Assembly: GCF_023721755.1 (NCBI RefSeq)
Contig: NZ_JAMDLH010000003.1
Span: 310,001 to 374,000, forward strand
Source of the DNA: Pleomorphomonas sp. NRK KF1
GTDB lineage: Bacteria > Pseudomonadota > Alphaproteobacteria > Rhizobiales > Pleomorphomonadaceae
Direction: 5' to 3'
DNA length: 64,000 bases
Shown here: positions 56,780-64,000 of the stretch, piece by piece
Position numbering within the stretch: position 1 is the first letter of the stretch
Layout of the letters: every line of letters starts with the position of its first letter
Notes under the pieces: generated by a model
Database searches by the model: none
The model's input: only the letters and a program-made list of their open reading frames with translations
What the model was told of the DNA's origin: nothing
Position numbers and translations under genes: made by a program

Positions 56780-57340
56780 TCAGTTGGCGTCGTCCGTCGG
56801 CGTCTCGTCGTCGGGCGCATCCTGGACCGGGCCGGGGCCCTGACCCATCCAGTTCCTCATCATGCCTTGCCCGTGGTGGCGGCCATGCTTGCCGTCGCGT
56901 CCCCAGCCGCCGCCGCGGTTCGGCCTGTCTTCAGCCGACAGGACACCGTCGTTGTTGCGGTCGAAGCGGTTCAGCATGTGGTCGCCGGCCGTGTCCACCT
57001 CGGCCTTGGTGATCTGGCCGTCGCCGTCGGCATCAAGGCGCTGGAAGGCGCGCACCATCATCTCGCGGTGCTGCTGCCAGAACCAGGGCTCGAACTCCTG
57101 GATGGTCACGCCATCCTTGCCGTCGCTGTTGGCATCGGCGAACATCTTGTCGCGGTAGGCGGTGAACTCCGCGGCGTCGACCTTGCCATCCTTGTTGGTG
57201 TCGGCCTCGGCGAAGAGTTTCATCGGTCCACCCGACGGGCCGAAGCCCATCGGACCCATGCCGGGGCCGGCGGCGAAGGCAGCGGTGCCGACGGTGATGA
57301 CCGAGAGGGCGGAAATTGTGGCGAGTGTGAGCGCTTTCAC
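56780..57340 (-). CDS. Exported EF-hand protein with four calcium-binding loops
   Basis: A 186-residue protein with a signal peptide at about 1-23 (MKALTLATISALSVITVGTAAFA). Four EF-hand loops are visible: D47-E58 (DTNKDGKVDAAE), a lengthened loop at D69-E82, D103-E114 (DADGDGQITKAE) and D127-D138 (DRNNDGVLSAED, ending in Asp not Glu). The C-terminus is rich in G, H, M and D. It would bind calcium, or possibly another metal, in the periplasm. It is divergent from a two-component system whose regulator may control it. Confidence 0.9.
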   Translation of the reverse strand: MKALTLATISALSVITVGTAAFAAGPGMGPMGFGPSGGPMKLFAEADTNKDGKVDAAEFTAYRDKMFADANSDGKDGVTIQEFEPWFWQQHREMMVRAFQRLDADGDGQITKAEVDTAGDHMLNRFDRNNDGVLSAEDRPNRGGGWGRDGKHGRHHGQGMMRNWMGQGPGPVQDAPDDETPTDDAN

Positions 57341-57492
57341 GGGAGCTTCTCCTTATGTGTCCGTTCCGCCCACGGCATGAAGGGGGTTCCCGTCGGCGGC
57401 AGGTTCAACATAGGGAGCAATTGTCGCGCAAATTCGCCCGGAAAGGGCCCGGTTGTATTGAGGCGTAACCTCGCCGCCGAGTGATACATCTT

Positions 57493-57513
57493 GATACCAT
57501 TTCCTTTGGTATC
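57493..57513. promoter_or_regulatory. Inverted repeat upstream of the two-component system
   Basis: GATACCA (57493-57499) and TGGTATC (57507-57513) are perfect seven-base arms with a seven-base spacer, 50 bases upstream of the response-regulator start. A second TATCCTT lies at about 57528-57534. It is a good candidate for a site bound by the encoded regulator. Confidence 0.45.
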
Positions 57514-57562
57514 CTTTTCGCGGATCGCTATCCTTGGGAAATGGAACGTTCGAGTATCTGAC

Positions 57563-58291
57563 ATGACCGAGCCTCAGCCCCATATCCTTGTGGTCGACGA
57601 CCATCGCGAGATCCGAGACCTCATCGGCCGCTATCTTCTGAAGAACGGCTTTCGCGTCACGACGTCGGAGAACGCCGCTGCGGCGCGCAAGGCGCTGAAG
57701 GCGGCCGCGGTCGACCTCGTGGTGCTCGACATCATGATGCCGGGCGAGGACGGCCTCAGCCTGTGTCGCTTCCTGCGCGAGAGCTCGGATACACCGGTGA
57801 TCCTGCTCACCGCCATGGCCGAGGATACCGATCGGGTCGTCGGCCTGGAAATCGGCGCCGACGACTACGTCACCAAGCCGTTCAATCCGCGTGAGCTGTT
57901 GGCACGCATCCGCGCGGTCTTGCGACGGACGCAGGCCGTGCCCAAGCCTCGGGATCCCCTGGAGTCCCGACGACTGAAGTTCGACCGTTTCGTGCTCGAT
58001 GCACGCCGCCGCGAACTGGTCGGCGGCGACGGCGTGGCGCTGCCGCTATCGACGGCCGAGTTCCAACTGCTCACGGCGTTCCTGAAGCGCCCCAACATGG
58101 TCCTCAACCGCGATCAGCTGATGGATCTCACCTCGGGGCGAACGCCGCAGATCTTCGATCGCTCGATCGACAACCAGGTGAGCCGGCTGCGCAAGAAGAT
58201 CGAGATCGACCCGAAGAACCCGGAACTGATCAAGACCGTGTGGGGCGGCGGCTACATCTTCGCCGCCGATGTCGAGGAACTGTCAGAGTGA
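57563..58291 (+). CDS. OmpR-family response regulator
   Basis: A 242-residue regulator. The receiver domain has acidic residues in VVDDH and the phosphoacceptor D56 in VVLDIMMPGEDG, with T/S and K in LLTAMA and YVTKPFNPREL. The C-terminal winged helix ends GGGYIFAADV. ATG 57563 gives the family start; the upstream frame is not conserved. The stop overlaps the kinase start as GTGA. Confidence 0.95.
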   Translation: MTEPQPHILVVDDHREIRDLIGRYLLKNGFRVTTSENAAAARKALKAAAVDLVVLDIMMPGEDGLSLCRFLRESSDTPVILLTAMAEDTDRVVGLEIGADDYVTKPFNPRELLARIRAVLRRTQAVPKPRDPLESRRLKFDRFVLDARRRELVGGDGVALPLSTAEFQLLTAFLKRPNMVLNRDQLMDLTSGRTPQIFDRSIDNQVSRLRKKIEIDPKNPELIKTVWGGGYIFAADVEELSE

Positions 58292-59679
58292 CGTTGCGTC
58301 TGTTCCCGCGCAGCCTTGCCGGCCAGCTTTCGGTGTTGCTGATCGCCGCCGTGCTGATCGCTCAGGTGGTCACGCTGGCCTTTTTTGCCGAAAGCCGGCG
58401 GTCGGCGATCGACGCGGCGGCGCGCGAGCAGGTACTCGGCCGCATTGCCACGCTGGCCAACCTGATCGAAGAGACGCCCGCCGGTCAGCGCGACCGCATC
58501 CTTGGCGCACTCAGCACCAGCCGCCTCACCTACTCGATCACCCCCGAGCCGCTGGTCAGGAACGCTGTCACCGCGTGGCCGGATGACGAGACGCGGGCCA
58601 AGCTCGACGAAATCTTCGGTCCGGGGCGACAGGTCCGGGCGGAGTTCGCCGACGACGACAGGACCGGCATCGACGCTCACATGTCCATGCACGGCAACGG
58701 TCTCGGTCCGGGGGCGCGGCAGAAGGGCAAGCGCTGGCCGCCGACGCTGGCCTTGTCGGTTCTGCTGTCCGACGGCAAATGGCTCAACTCGGAGACGCTT
58801 CTGCCCCGGCCTCAGCTATGGGCCTGGCCGGTGGTGATGTCGACGTTTCTGACGGTGATCGCCATTTCGCTGGTCATGGCACTGTCGGTACGGCGCATCA
58901 CCAAGCCGCTCCGGGAGATGGCGCAGGCCTCCGACCGGCTTGGTCGCGGCGAAAGCGTGCCCGATTTGCCCGAGAGAGGCCCCGAGGAGATCGCCCGAGC
59001 CAACAGGGCCTTCAATGCCATGCAGGCGCGTGTCAGCCGCTTCGTTGCCGATCGGACCCGCATGGTGGCAGCGATCAGCCACGACCTTCGGACGCCCCTG
59101 ACCTCGCTGCGACTGAGGGCCGAGTTCATCGATGACGACGAAACGCGCGAGCGCATGGTCGCGACCATCGATGAAATGACGCGCATGGCCGAGGCGACGC
59201 TCGCCTTTGCCCGCGACGACGCGGCCGGCGAAGAGTCCCGCAACACCGACCTCGTTGCGCTGGTCGAAGCGGTGTCGGCCGATTTCTCCGATCTCGGCCA
59301 TGATGTCGGTATGGAAGGACCGGAGCATCTCTATCTGTCGGTTCGTCCGGTTTCGCTTCGGCGTGCCTTGCGCAATCTTGTCGAAAATGCCGTCCGTTAT
59401 GGACTCCGCGCCCGTGTTCGGCTCGAGCGCACGGCGACGGGGGTCGTCATCGCCGTCGACGACGATGGTCCCGGAATTCCCGAGAACAAGATGGAGGAGG
59501 TGTTCGCCCCCTTCACTCGGCTCGAAACGTCTCGCAATCTCGAAACCGGTGGCGTCGGCCTTGGTCTTGCCACGGCCCGCTCGATCGTCCGTGCACATGG
59601 CGGCGAATTGACGCTTGCCAATCGGCCCGGCGGCGGCTTGACTGCGGCGATTCATCTGCCGGTGGCTGCCGAAACCTGA
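58288..59679 (+). CDS. Sensor histidine kinase partner of the OmpR-type regulator
   Basis: A 463-residue EnvZ-like kinase. Membrane segments lie at about 12-34 and 178-200 around a periplasmic domain of about 140 residues rich in charged residues; HAMP follows. The phosphoaccepting histidine is H265 in ISHDLRTPLTSL; NLVENAVRYG, DDGPGIPE and GGVGLGLATARS form the ATPase site. GTG 58288 overlaps the regulator stop. The signal is unknown; the neighbouring EF-hand protein suggests calcium or another divalent cation. Confidence 0.94.
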   Translation: MTLRLFPRSLAGQLSVLLIAAVLIAQVVTLAFFAESRRSAIDAAAREQVLGRIATLANLIEETPAGQRDRILGALSTSRLTYSITPEPLVRNAVTAWPDDETRAKLDEIFGPGRQVRAEFADDDRTGIDAHMSMHGNGLGPGARQKGKRWPPTLALSVLLSDGKWLNSETLLPRPQLWAWPVVMSTFLTVIAISLVMALSVRRITKPLREMAQASDRLGRGESVPDLPERGPEEIARANRAFNAMQARVSRFVADRTRMVAAISHDLRTPLTSLRLRAEFIDDDETRERMVATIDEMTRMAEATLAFARDDAAGEESRNTDLVALVEAVSADFSDLGHDVGMEGPEHLYLSVRPVSLRRALRNLVENAVRYGLRARVRLERTATGVVIAVDDDGPGIPENKMEEVFAPFTRLETSRNLETGGVGLGLATARSIVRAHGGELTLANRPGGGLTAAIHLPVAAET

Positions 59680-59710
59680 GGGGCCGCCGGAGAGCGCACG
59701 CAGGAGCGTC

Positions 59711-60613
59711 ATGTCCGGTACACCGACCTTTGCCGTTGCCGCCAGCTTCCTGGGGCTTTCCCGCTTCGATCGTAGCGCCGCTTATGTTCTGGCCGGCATT
59801 CCGCTCGACATTGGCGTCACCAACCGAACGGGCGCTCGATCCGGACCTGCCGCCGTGCGGGCGGCGAGCCGCATGCTGACCGATGGCGACCACCCGCATT
59901 TCTGGATCGATCCGACGCGGCTCGACATCGCCGACATCGGTGACTTCCCGATCGCCCTCGGCGACCTCGCCGAGAGCTATCGGCTGATCGAGGGACAAGC
60001 CGAAGGGCTCAATCATCTTCTCGCCATCGGTGGCGAACACGGCATCTCGCTGCCGCTCCTCAGGACGCTCCGGCGCAAGATTGGGGCGCCGCTCGGGCTC
60101 GTTCATTTCGATGCCCACGTCGATACATGGCCGGACAACTTCGGCCAGATCTACGGCCACGGCTCGCCCTTCTATCACGCCATCGAGGAGGGGCTCGTCG
60201 ATCCCAGGCGGATGATCCAGATCGGCATTCGCTCGCCGGTGCAGCGCGAGGTGTGGGACTGGACGATCGGAAAGGGCGTTACCATCCTCTCGGCCCAGGA
60301 TGTCCATGCGCTGGGGCCGGCCGCCGTCGCCGAACGGGTTCGGCAGGTGACGGGAGACGGACCGACCTATTTCAGCTACGACGTCGACTGCCTCGACCCG
60401 GCCTTCGCGCCCGGTACCGGCACGCCGGAGTTTGCCGGCATTCTTCCCTGGCAAAGCCAGGCCATTCTCCGTGCCCTCGCCGGTATCGACTTCGTCGGCA
60501 TGGATGTCGTCGAAGTGGCGCCGGCTTATGACGTGTCGGAGATTACCGCGCTCGCCGCCGCCACGGTGATCTGGGACTATCTCGGTCTCGTCGGATCGAC
60601 GAAGCCGACCTGA
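59711..60613 (+). CDS. speB: Agmatinase (ureohydrolase)
   Basis: A 300-residue binuclear manganese ureohydrolase. Metal ligands are in GGEHG (GGDH in E. coli SpeB), HFDAHVDT and SYDVDCLDPAFAPGTGTPE; GMDVVEVAPAYD and SEITALAAA also match SpeB closely. It would split agmatine to putrescine and urea; a guanidinobutyrase or related activity is possible. It follows the kinase gene by 31 bases and is convergent with choV at four bases' distance. Confidence 0.93.
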   Translation: MSGTPTFAVAASFLGLSRFDRSAAYVLAGIPLDIGVTNRTGARSGPAAVRAASRMLTDGDHPHFWIDPTRLDIADIGDFPIALGDLAESYRLIEGQAEGLNHLLAIGGEHGISLPLLRTLRRKIGAPLGLVHFDAHVDTWPDNFGQIYGHGSPFYHAIEEGLVDPRRMIQIGIRSPVQREVWDWTIGKGVTILSAQDVHALGPAAVAERVRQVTGDGPTYFSYDVDCLDPAFAPGTGTPEFAGILPWQSQAILRALAGIDFVGMDVVEVAPAYDVSEITALAAATVIWDYLGLVGSTKPT

Positions 60614-60617
60614 CCGG

Positions 60618-61664
60618 CTACTTCCTGAGGATGGCCTTCAGGATCGCCTCCGAGCCAATGACGCCGACGATCTCGCCGGCGTCTTCCACCAGCACCGGCT
60701 TGCCGGTGGCGACGGAAGCGGCCATGACGTCGCGGATCGGCGTCGCGGGTGCGACCACCGCGCTTCCCTCTTCGCGAGGCACGTCGCCCATCGACGCCAT
60801 GACGTCGGATGCCCGAAGCACGGTCAACGGGTTCATGTGGGCGACGAACTCGGCGACATAAGGCGTCGCCGGGGAAAGCATGATCTCCTGCGCCGTGCCC
60901 ACCTGCACCACGCGCCCGCCGGCCATGATGGCAATGCGATCGCCAAGCTTCATGGCTTCGTCGAGATCGTGGCTGACGAACAGGATGGTGCGCTTCAGTT
61001 CGGCACGCAAGTCGATCAGCTCGTCCTGAAGCTTGTCGCGGATCAGCGGATCGAGGGCGGAGAAGGGCTCGTCCATCAGCAGGATTGGCGCCTCGGTCGC
61101 AAACGCACGGGCAAGGCCCACCCGCTGCTGCATGCCGCCGGACAGCTCCTGTACCCGGCGGTCGGCCCAGTCGGACAGGTGAACGCGCGCCAGTTCCGTC
61201 TCCACGCGTCGGGCGATGTCCGTTTTGGCAACACCGGAAAGCTCGAGCCCGAGTGCCACGTTGTCGGCCACGGTTCGCCAGGGCAGGAGGCCGAACTGCT
61301 GGAAGACCATGGCAACGCGCCGGCGACGGATGCGGCGCAGCGCCGCGGCGTCGCAGCGGGCGACGTCCACCTCTCCTTCGCCGTCACGGACGAAGAGGCA
61401 GCCCCGGCTCACCCGGTTGAGGCCATTGACGGCACGGATCAGCGTCGACTTGCCTGAACCGGAAAGTCCCATCAACACCAGGCATTCGCCTTCGCGCACC
61501 GAAAAGGACGCCTGCATGGCGCCCACCGTAAGGCCGGTTTCCGCGGTGATCTCGGCTGGACTCAGTCCGGAATCGATCAGGGGAAAGGCGGCCTCCGGCT
61601 TTTTGCCGAAGACGACGTCGACGCGCTCGAAGCGCAGCGCGTCGCGAACGCGGGAGGATGACAC
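60618..61664 (-). CDS. choV: Choline ABC transporter ATP-binding protein
   Basis: A 348-residue ATPase of the glycine-betaine/choline (OpuA) type. Walker A is GLSGSGKST, Q-loop VFQQFGLLPW, signature ELSGGMQQRV, Walker B ILLMDEPFSALDP and switch H in VSHDLDEA. The C-terminal part (about 275-348) is a CBS-like regulatory region (VEDAGEIVGVIGSEAIL). It is the last gene of choXWV. Confidence 0.94.
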   Translation of the reverse strand: MSSSRVRDALRFERVDVVFGKKPEAAFPLIDSGLSPAEITAETGLTVGAMQASFSVREGECLVLMGLSGSGKSTLIRAVNGLNRVSRGCLFVRDGEGEVDVARCDAAALRRIRRRRVAMVFQQFGLLPWRTVADNVALGLELSGVAKTDIARRVETELARVHLSDWADRRVQELSGGMQQRVGLARAFATEAPILLMDEPFSALDPLIRDKLQDELIDLRAELKRTILFVSHDLDEAMKLGDRIAIMAGGRVVQVGTAQEIMLSPATPYVAEFVAHMNPLTVLRASDVMASMGDVPREEGSAVVAPATPIRDVMAASVATGKPVLVEDAGEIVGVIGSEAILKAILRK

Positions 61665-61674
61665 AAGAAACTCC

Positions 61675-62505
61675 TCAGCCGCGAATCCGGCACATGCGGT
61701 CCAGCATGATGGCGATCAGCACGATGGCAAGGCCGGCGGTGAAGCCCATGCCGATGTTGACGGTGTTGAGCGCCCTCACCACGGGGACCCCGAGACCGTT
61801 GGCGCCGACCATGGCGGAGATCACCACCATGGACAGCGACAACATGATGGTCTGGGTGAGACCGGCAAGAATTTGGGGCATCGCATAGGGCAACTCGACC
61901 TTGACGAGACGCTGCAAGGGCGTGGCGCCGAAGCTGTCGGCCGCCTCGACCAGCGGCTTCGGCGTGGATGAGATGCCGAGGGCCGTCAGGCGGATCGAAG
62001 CGGGCAGGGCGAAGATCACCGTGGCGATCAGCCCCGGGACCATGCCAAGGCCGAACAGCACCAGGGCGGGGATGAGGTAGACGAAGGTCGGGATGGTCTG
62101 CATCAGGTCCAGCACCGGACGCAATGCGGCCATGGCCCAGGCCCGGCGTGCCGCAAGGATGCCGATCGGCACGCCAAGTCCCATGCAGACCGCCGATGAT
62201 GCCACGACGAGCGCCAGCGTCTGCGTCGTCTCCTTCCAAAATCCCTGATTGACGATGAAAAGGAGAGCCGCGGCGACGAACAGCGCAAGCGGGATCGAGC
62301 GCTTCAGCACAAAGGCAAGCGTGGCAATCAGCGCGACCGTGACCGGTGGCGGCGGCGCTTGCAGCGCGACAACGATCCACTCCACGGCGCCGCCCAACAC
62401 GGTGGCTATGGCGTCGAAGACGCCGCTGCCATTGGCCGTCAGCCAGTCGACCAGTGCCTTGGCCCAGGGACCAACCGGGATCTTGTAGGCCGTGAGGAAC
62501 TCCAT
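61675..62505 (-). CDS. choW: Choline ABC transporter permease
   Basis: A 276-residue permease of the OpuAB type with about six membrane segments and the loop VEAADSFGATPLQRLVKVELPYAMPQ that contacts the ATPase. It lies between choX (33 bases) and choV (10 bases). Confidence 0.94.
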   Translation of the reverse strand: MEFLTAYKIPVGPWAKALVDWLTANGSGVFDAIATVLGGAVEWIVVALQAPPPPVTVALIATLAFVLKRSIPLALFVAAALLFIVNQGFWKETTQTLALVVASSAVCMGLGVPIGILAARRAWAMAALRPVLDLMQTIPTFVYLIPALVLFGLGMVPGLIATVIFALPASIRLTALGISSTPKPLVEAADSFGATPLQRLVKVELPYAMPQILAGLTQTIMLSLSMVVISAMVGANGLGVPVVRALNTVNIGMGFTAGLAIVLIAIMLDRMCRIRG

Positions 62506-62538
62506 GATCGCCTCAGTCTCCCTCTCGTTATCTCACCC

Positions 62539-63474
62539 TCAAAGCCCCAGCGCGGCCTTCACGGCCGGAAGTCCGTCCTTGCCGTCACGGGTCGTCACAC
62601 CGTCGAGCCAGGGCGCGAGCACGTCTGGGTGCGCCGCCAGCCAGGACTTTGCCGCCTCTTTCGCCTCGGCGCCGTTCTCAAGGATGTCGCCCATGATCTC
62701 GTTCTCGAGAGCCAGCGAGAACTTCAGATTGCCGAGGAAACGGCCGAGGTTGGGGCAGTCGGCCGAGAAGTTCTTGCGCGTGTTGGTGTAGATCGTGGCC
62801 CCGCCGAGGTTCGGCCCGAAAACTTCGTCGCCACCTTCGAGATAGGCCATGTCGAAGCGGGCGTTCATCGGGTGCGGCTCCCAGCCCAGGAAGACGATCG
62901 GCTTGTTGTCCTTCACCGCCCGGCTCACTTCGGCCAGCATGCCCTGCTCGGAGCTCTCGACCAGCTCGAACCCGGAGAGGTCGAACTTGTTGTCGTCGAT
63001 CATGCCGAGGATCAGGCGGTTGCCGTCGTTGCCCGGCTCGATGCCATAGATCTTGCCTTCGAGCTCGGTCTTGAACTTGGCGATGTCGCCGAAGGTCTTG
63101 AGGCCGGCGTCGAAGGCGTACTTCGGCACCGCCAGCGTGTACTTGGCCCCTTCGAGATTGACGCCCGTCACCTCGATGGTTCCCTTGTCGAGGTAGGGCT
63201 TGAGATCGGCCTCCATGGTCGGCATCCAGTCGCCGAGAAAAACGTCGATGTCGCCGTTGGCAAGCGAGGCAAATGTGACCGGCAAGGCCAGAAGCTGCAC
63301 CTCCGGTTGGTAGCCGAGGCCCTCGAGCACCACGGACGCTACGCCCGTCGTCGCCGCGATGTCGGTCCAGCCGACATCGGCGAAGCGCACGGTCGTGCAG
63401 GCGTCGCCGTCGGCGGCGAACGCCGGACCGGCGAGGGCAAGAGCGATCGGCAGGGCGGCAAAGGCGGATTTCAT
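62539..63474 (-). CDS. choX: Choline ABC transporter substrate-binding protein
   Basis: A 311-residue periplasmic protein with a signal peptide ending near residue 21. All choline-box residues known from Sinorhizobium ChoX (W43, D45, W90, Y119, W205) are present here at W36, D38, W83, Y112 and W198, with identical spacing. ATG 63474 follows GGAGGAG; the longer frame upstream is not coding. This makes choline (and perhaps acetylcholine) the ligand with good confidence. Confidence 0.96.
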   Translation of the reverse strand: MKSAFAALPIALALAGPAFAADGDACTTVRFADVGWTDIAATTGVASVVLEGLGYQPEVQLLALPVTFASLANGDIDVFLGDWMPTMEADLKPYLDKGTIEVTGVNLEGAKYTLAVPKYAFDAGLKTFGDIAKFKTELEGKIYGIEPGNDGNRLILGMIDDNKFDLSGFELVESSEQGMLAEVSRAVKDNKPIVFLGWEPHPMNARFDMAYLEGGDEVFGPNLGGATIYTNTRKNFSADCPNLGRFLGNLKFSLALENEIMGDILENGAEAKEAAKSWLAAHPDVLAPWLDGVTTRDGKDGLPAVKAALGL

Positions 63475-63711
63475 CGGTTGTATCGCTCCTCCAGCCGTCC
63501 AAAGGCGTCGCCTCCTTCGGGCCATGAAAGTTTTATGACCATGTGGAGCGAAATGAATACGCATTTTCCAGTGAATGCCAATGACTTTTTGGCAGGACGC
63601 AGTGGATTACTTCCGCTGATGCGCCGGGATTGGCCCGTTTCAGCGTATTTATCGGGCATCACGATGCCCAGTCCGTTTCGAAATGGGTGGATTTACGCTC
63701 CCGGTTTTTTA

Positions 63712-63731
63712 TTGATTGAGCAGTCAATTAA
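63712..63731. promoter_or_regulatory. Candidate BetI operator
   Basis: The 20-base site TTGATTGAGCAGTCAATTAA is an imperfect palindrome (seven of ten pairs) and closely resembles the BetI-bound TTGATTGGACGTTCAAT site of the E. coli bet promoter. It lies between choX and betI, 33 bases before the betI start, and probably makes both promoters choline-responsive. Confidence 0.7.
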
Positions 63732-63764
63732 AAATATGCTGTAGGGAGAGCGAAGGAGAACGGG

Positions 63765-64000
63765 ATGCCCAAACGCGGCATGCAGCCGATCCGCCGGCAG
63801 GAGCTGGTGATCGCAGCCGTCGAGGCCATTCACGAACGCGGATTGAATGGCGTGACCATGGGAGACATTGCCAAGAGGGCCGGCGTGTCGCCTGCGCTTG
63901 CGCACCACTATTTCGGCTCCAAGGACGAACTGCTGTCGGCCACCATGCGGCATCTGCTCGGCGAGTTCGCGTTCGCGGCTCGCCGTCGTCTTGTCGACGC
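63765..64000 (+). CDS. betI: BetI-like TetR-family repressor (3' end off window)
   Basis: The first 78 codons are visible. [19 protein letters not shown] and the helix-turn-helix [19 protein letters not shown], followed by [15 protein letters not shown], match BetI, the choline-sensing repressor of glycine betaine synthesis. AAGGAG precedes ATG 63765. The gene continues past the right edge, where betaine synthesis genes may follow. Confidence 0.9.
   Translation, partial: MPKRGMQPIRRQELVIAAVEAIHERGLNGVTMGDIAKRAGVSPALAHHYFGSKDELLSATMRHLLGEFAFAARRRLVD

Noticed and set aside
63576-63594. Inverted repeat TGCCAA-N7-TTGGCA between choX and betI
   Set aside because: It is six bases per arm, lies away from any recognisable promoter and matches no known site for the genes nearby; chance is likely.

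Overview
The window is high-GC DNA from an alphaproteobacterium, most likely of the order Hyphomicrobiales (Rhizobiales). The support is the run rpmH-rnpA-yidC-engB-argB-HAD phosphatase-dapD-dapE with truA-fmt-def nearby, the choline system choXWV/betI of rhizobial type, and the periplasmic glucan protein OpgG/OpgD. A mannitol PTS beside these genes is uncommon in that order; Pleomorphomonas-like nitrogen fixers are one possibility, but this is a guess from gene content. There is no rRNA, transposase, integrase or CRISPR array. One tRNA gene, tRNA-Arg(ACG), is present.

Layout. (1) 1-10882: a tightly packed minus-strand operon with genes for diaminopropionate ammonia-lyase, an M20 carbamoylase/amidohydrolase, a nitrilase-type N-carbamoyl-D-amino-acid hydrolase, a short YgfK-like iron-sulfur oxidoreductase, an XdhD-like molybdenum hydroxylase and an SsnA-like aminohydrolase. 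A fructose-6-phosphate-aldolase-like gene follows and runs off the left edge. A divergent RpiR-type regulator controls the other side. This is a rearranged relative of the E. coli ygeX/ygeY/ygfK/ssnA/xdhD locus and probably breaks down a purine- or hydantoin-like ring to pyruvate and ammonia. (2) 11338-11951: a small membrane protein and tRNA-Arg. (3) 12134-19436: a XylR-type regulator divergent from an ABC importer and an intracellular GH43 beta-xylosidase, for uptake and cleavage of xylo-oligosaccharides. (4) 19662-31458: a sugar island with an orphan fructose-type EIIB, glmS, mannitol EIICBA, mannitol-1-phosphate dehydrogenase, an EIIA-HPr-EI fusion, AraC and ROK regulators, and nagB. It converges on fructose-6-phosphate and glucosamine-6-phosphate. 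(5) 31520-32965: an orphan sensor kinase. (6) 33364-51355: housekeeping genes (rpmH to dapE, then truA-fmt-def) interrupted by a DEAD-box helicase, glgB, recD2 and opgG/opgD. (7) 51540-56717: a glyoxylate/hydroxypyruvate reductase and a complete ABC importer of unknown substrate. (8) 56780-60613: a periplasmic EF-hand protein divergent from a two-component system, then an agmatinase. (9) 60618-64000: choVWX on the minus strand, divergent from betI, which is cut by the right edge.

The features most worth following up are the YgfK homologue without its FAD/NAD(P)H domain inside the ring-degradation operon, the two carbamoylases of opposite stereochemical families beside diaminopropionate ammonia-lyase, the mismatched set of PTS domains around glmS and nagB, a perfect terminator-like hairpin between a binding-protein gene and its permeases, and the EF-hand/two-component module.
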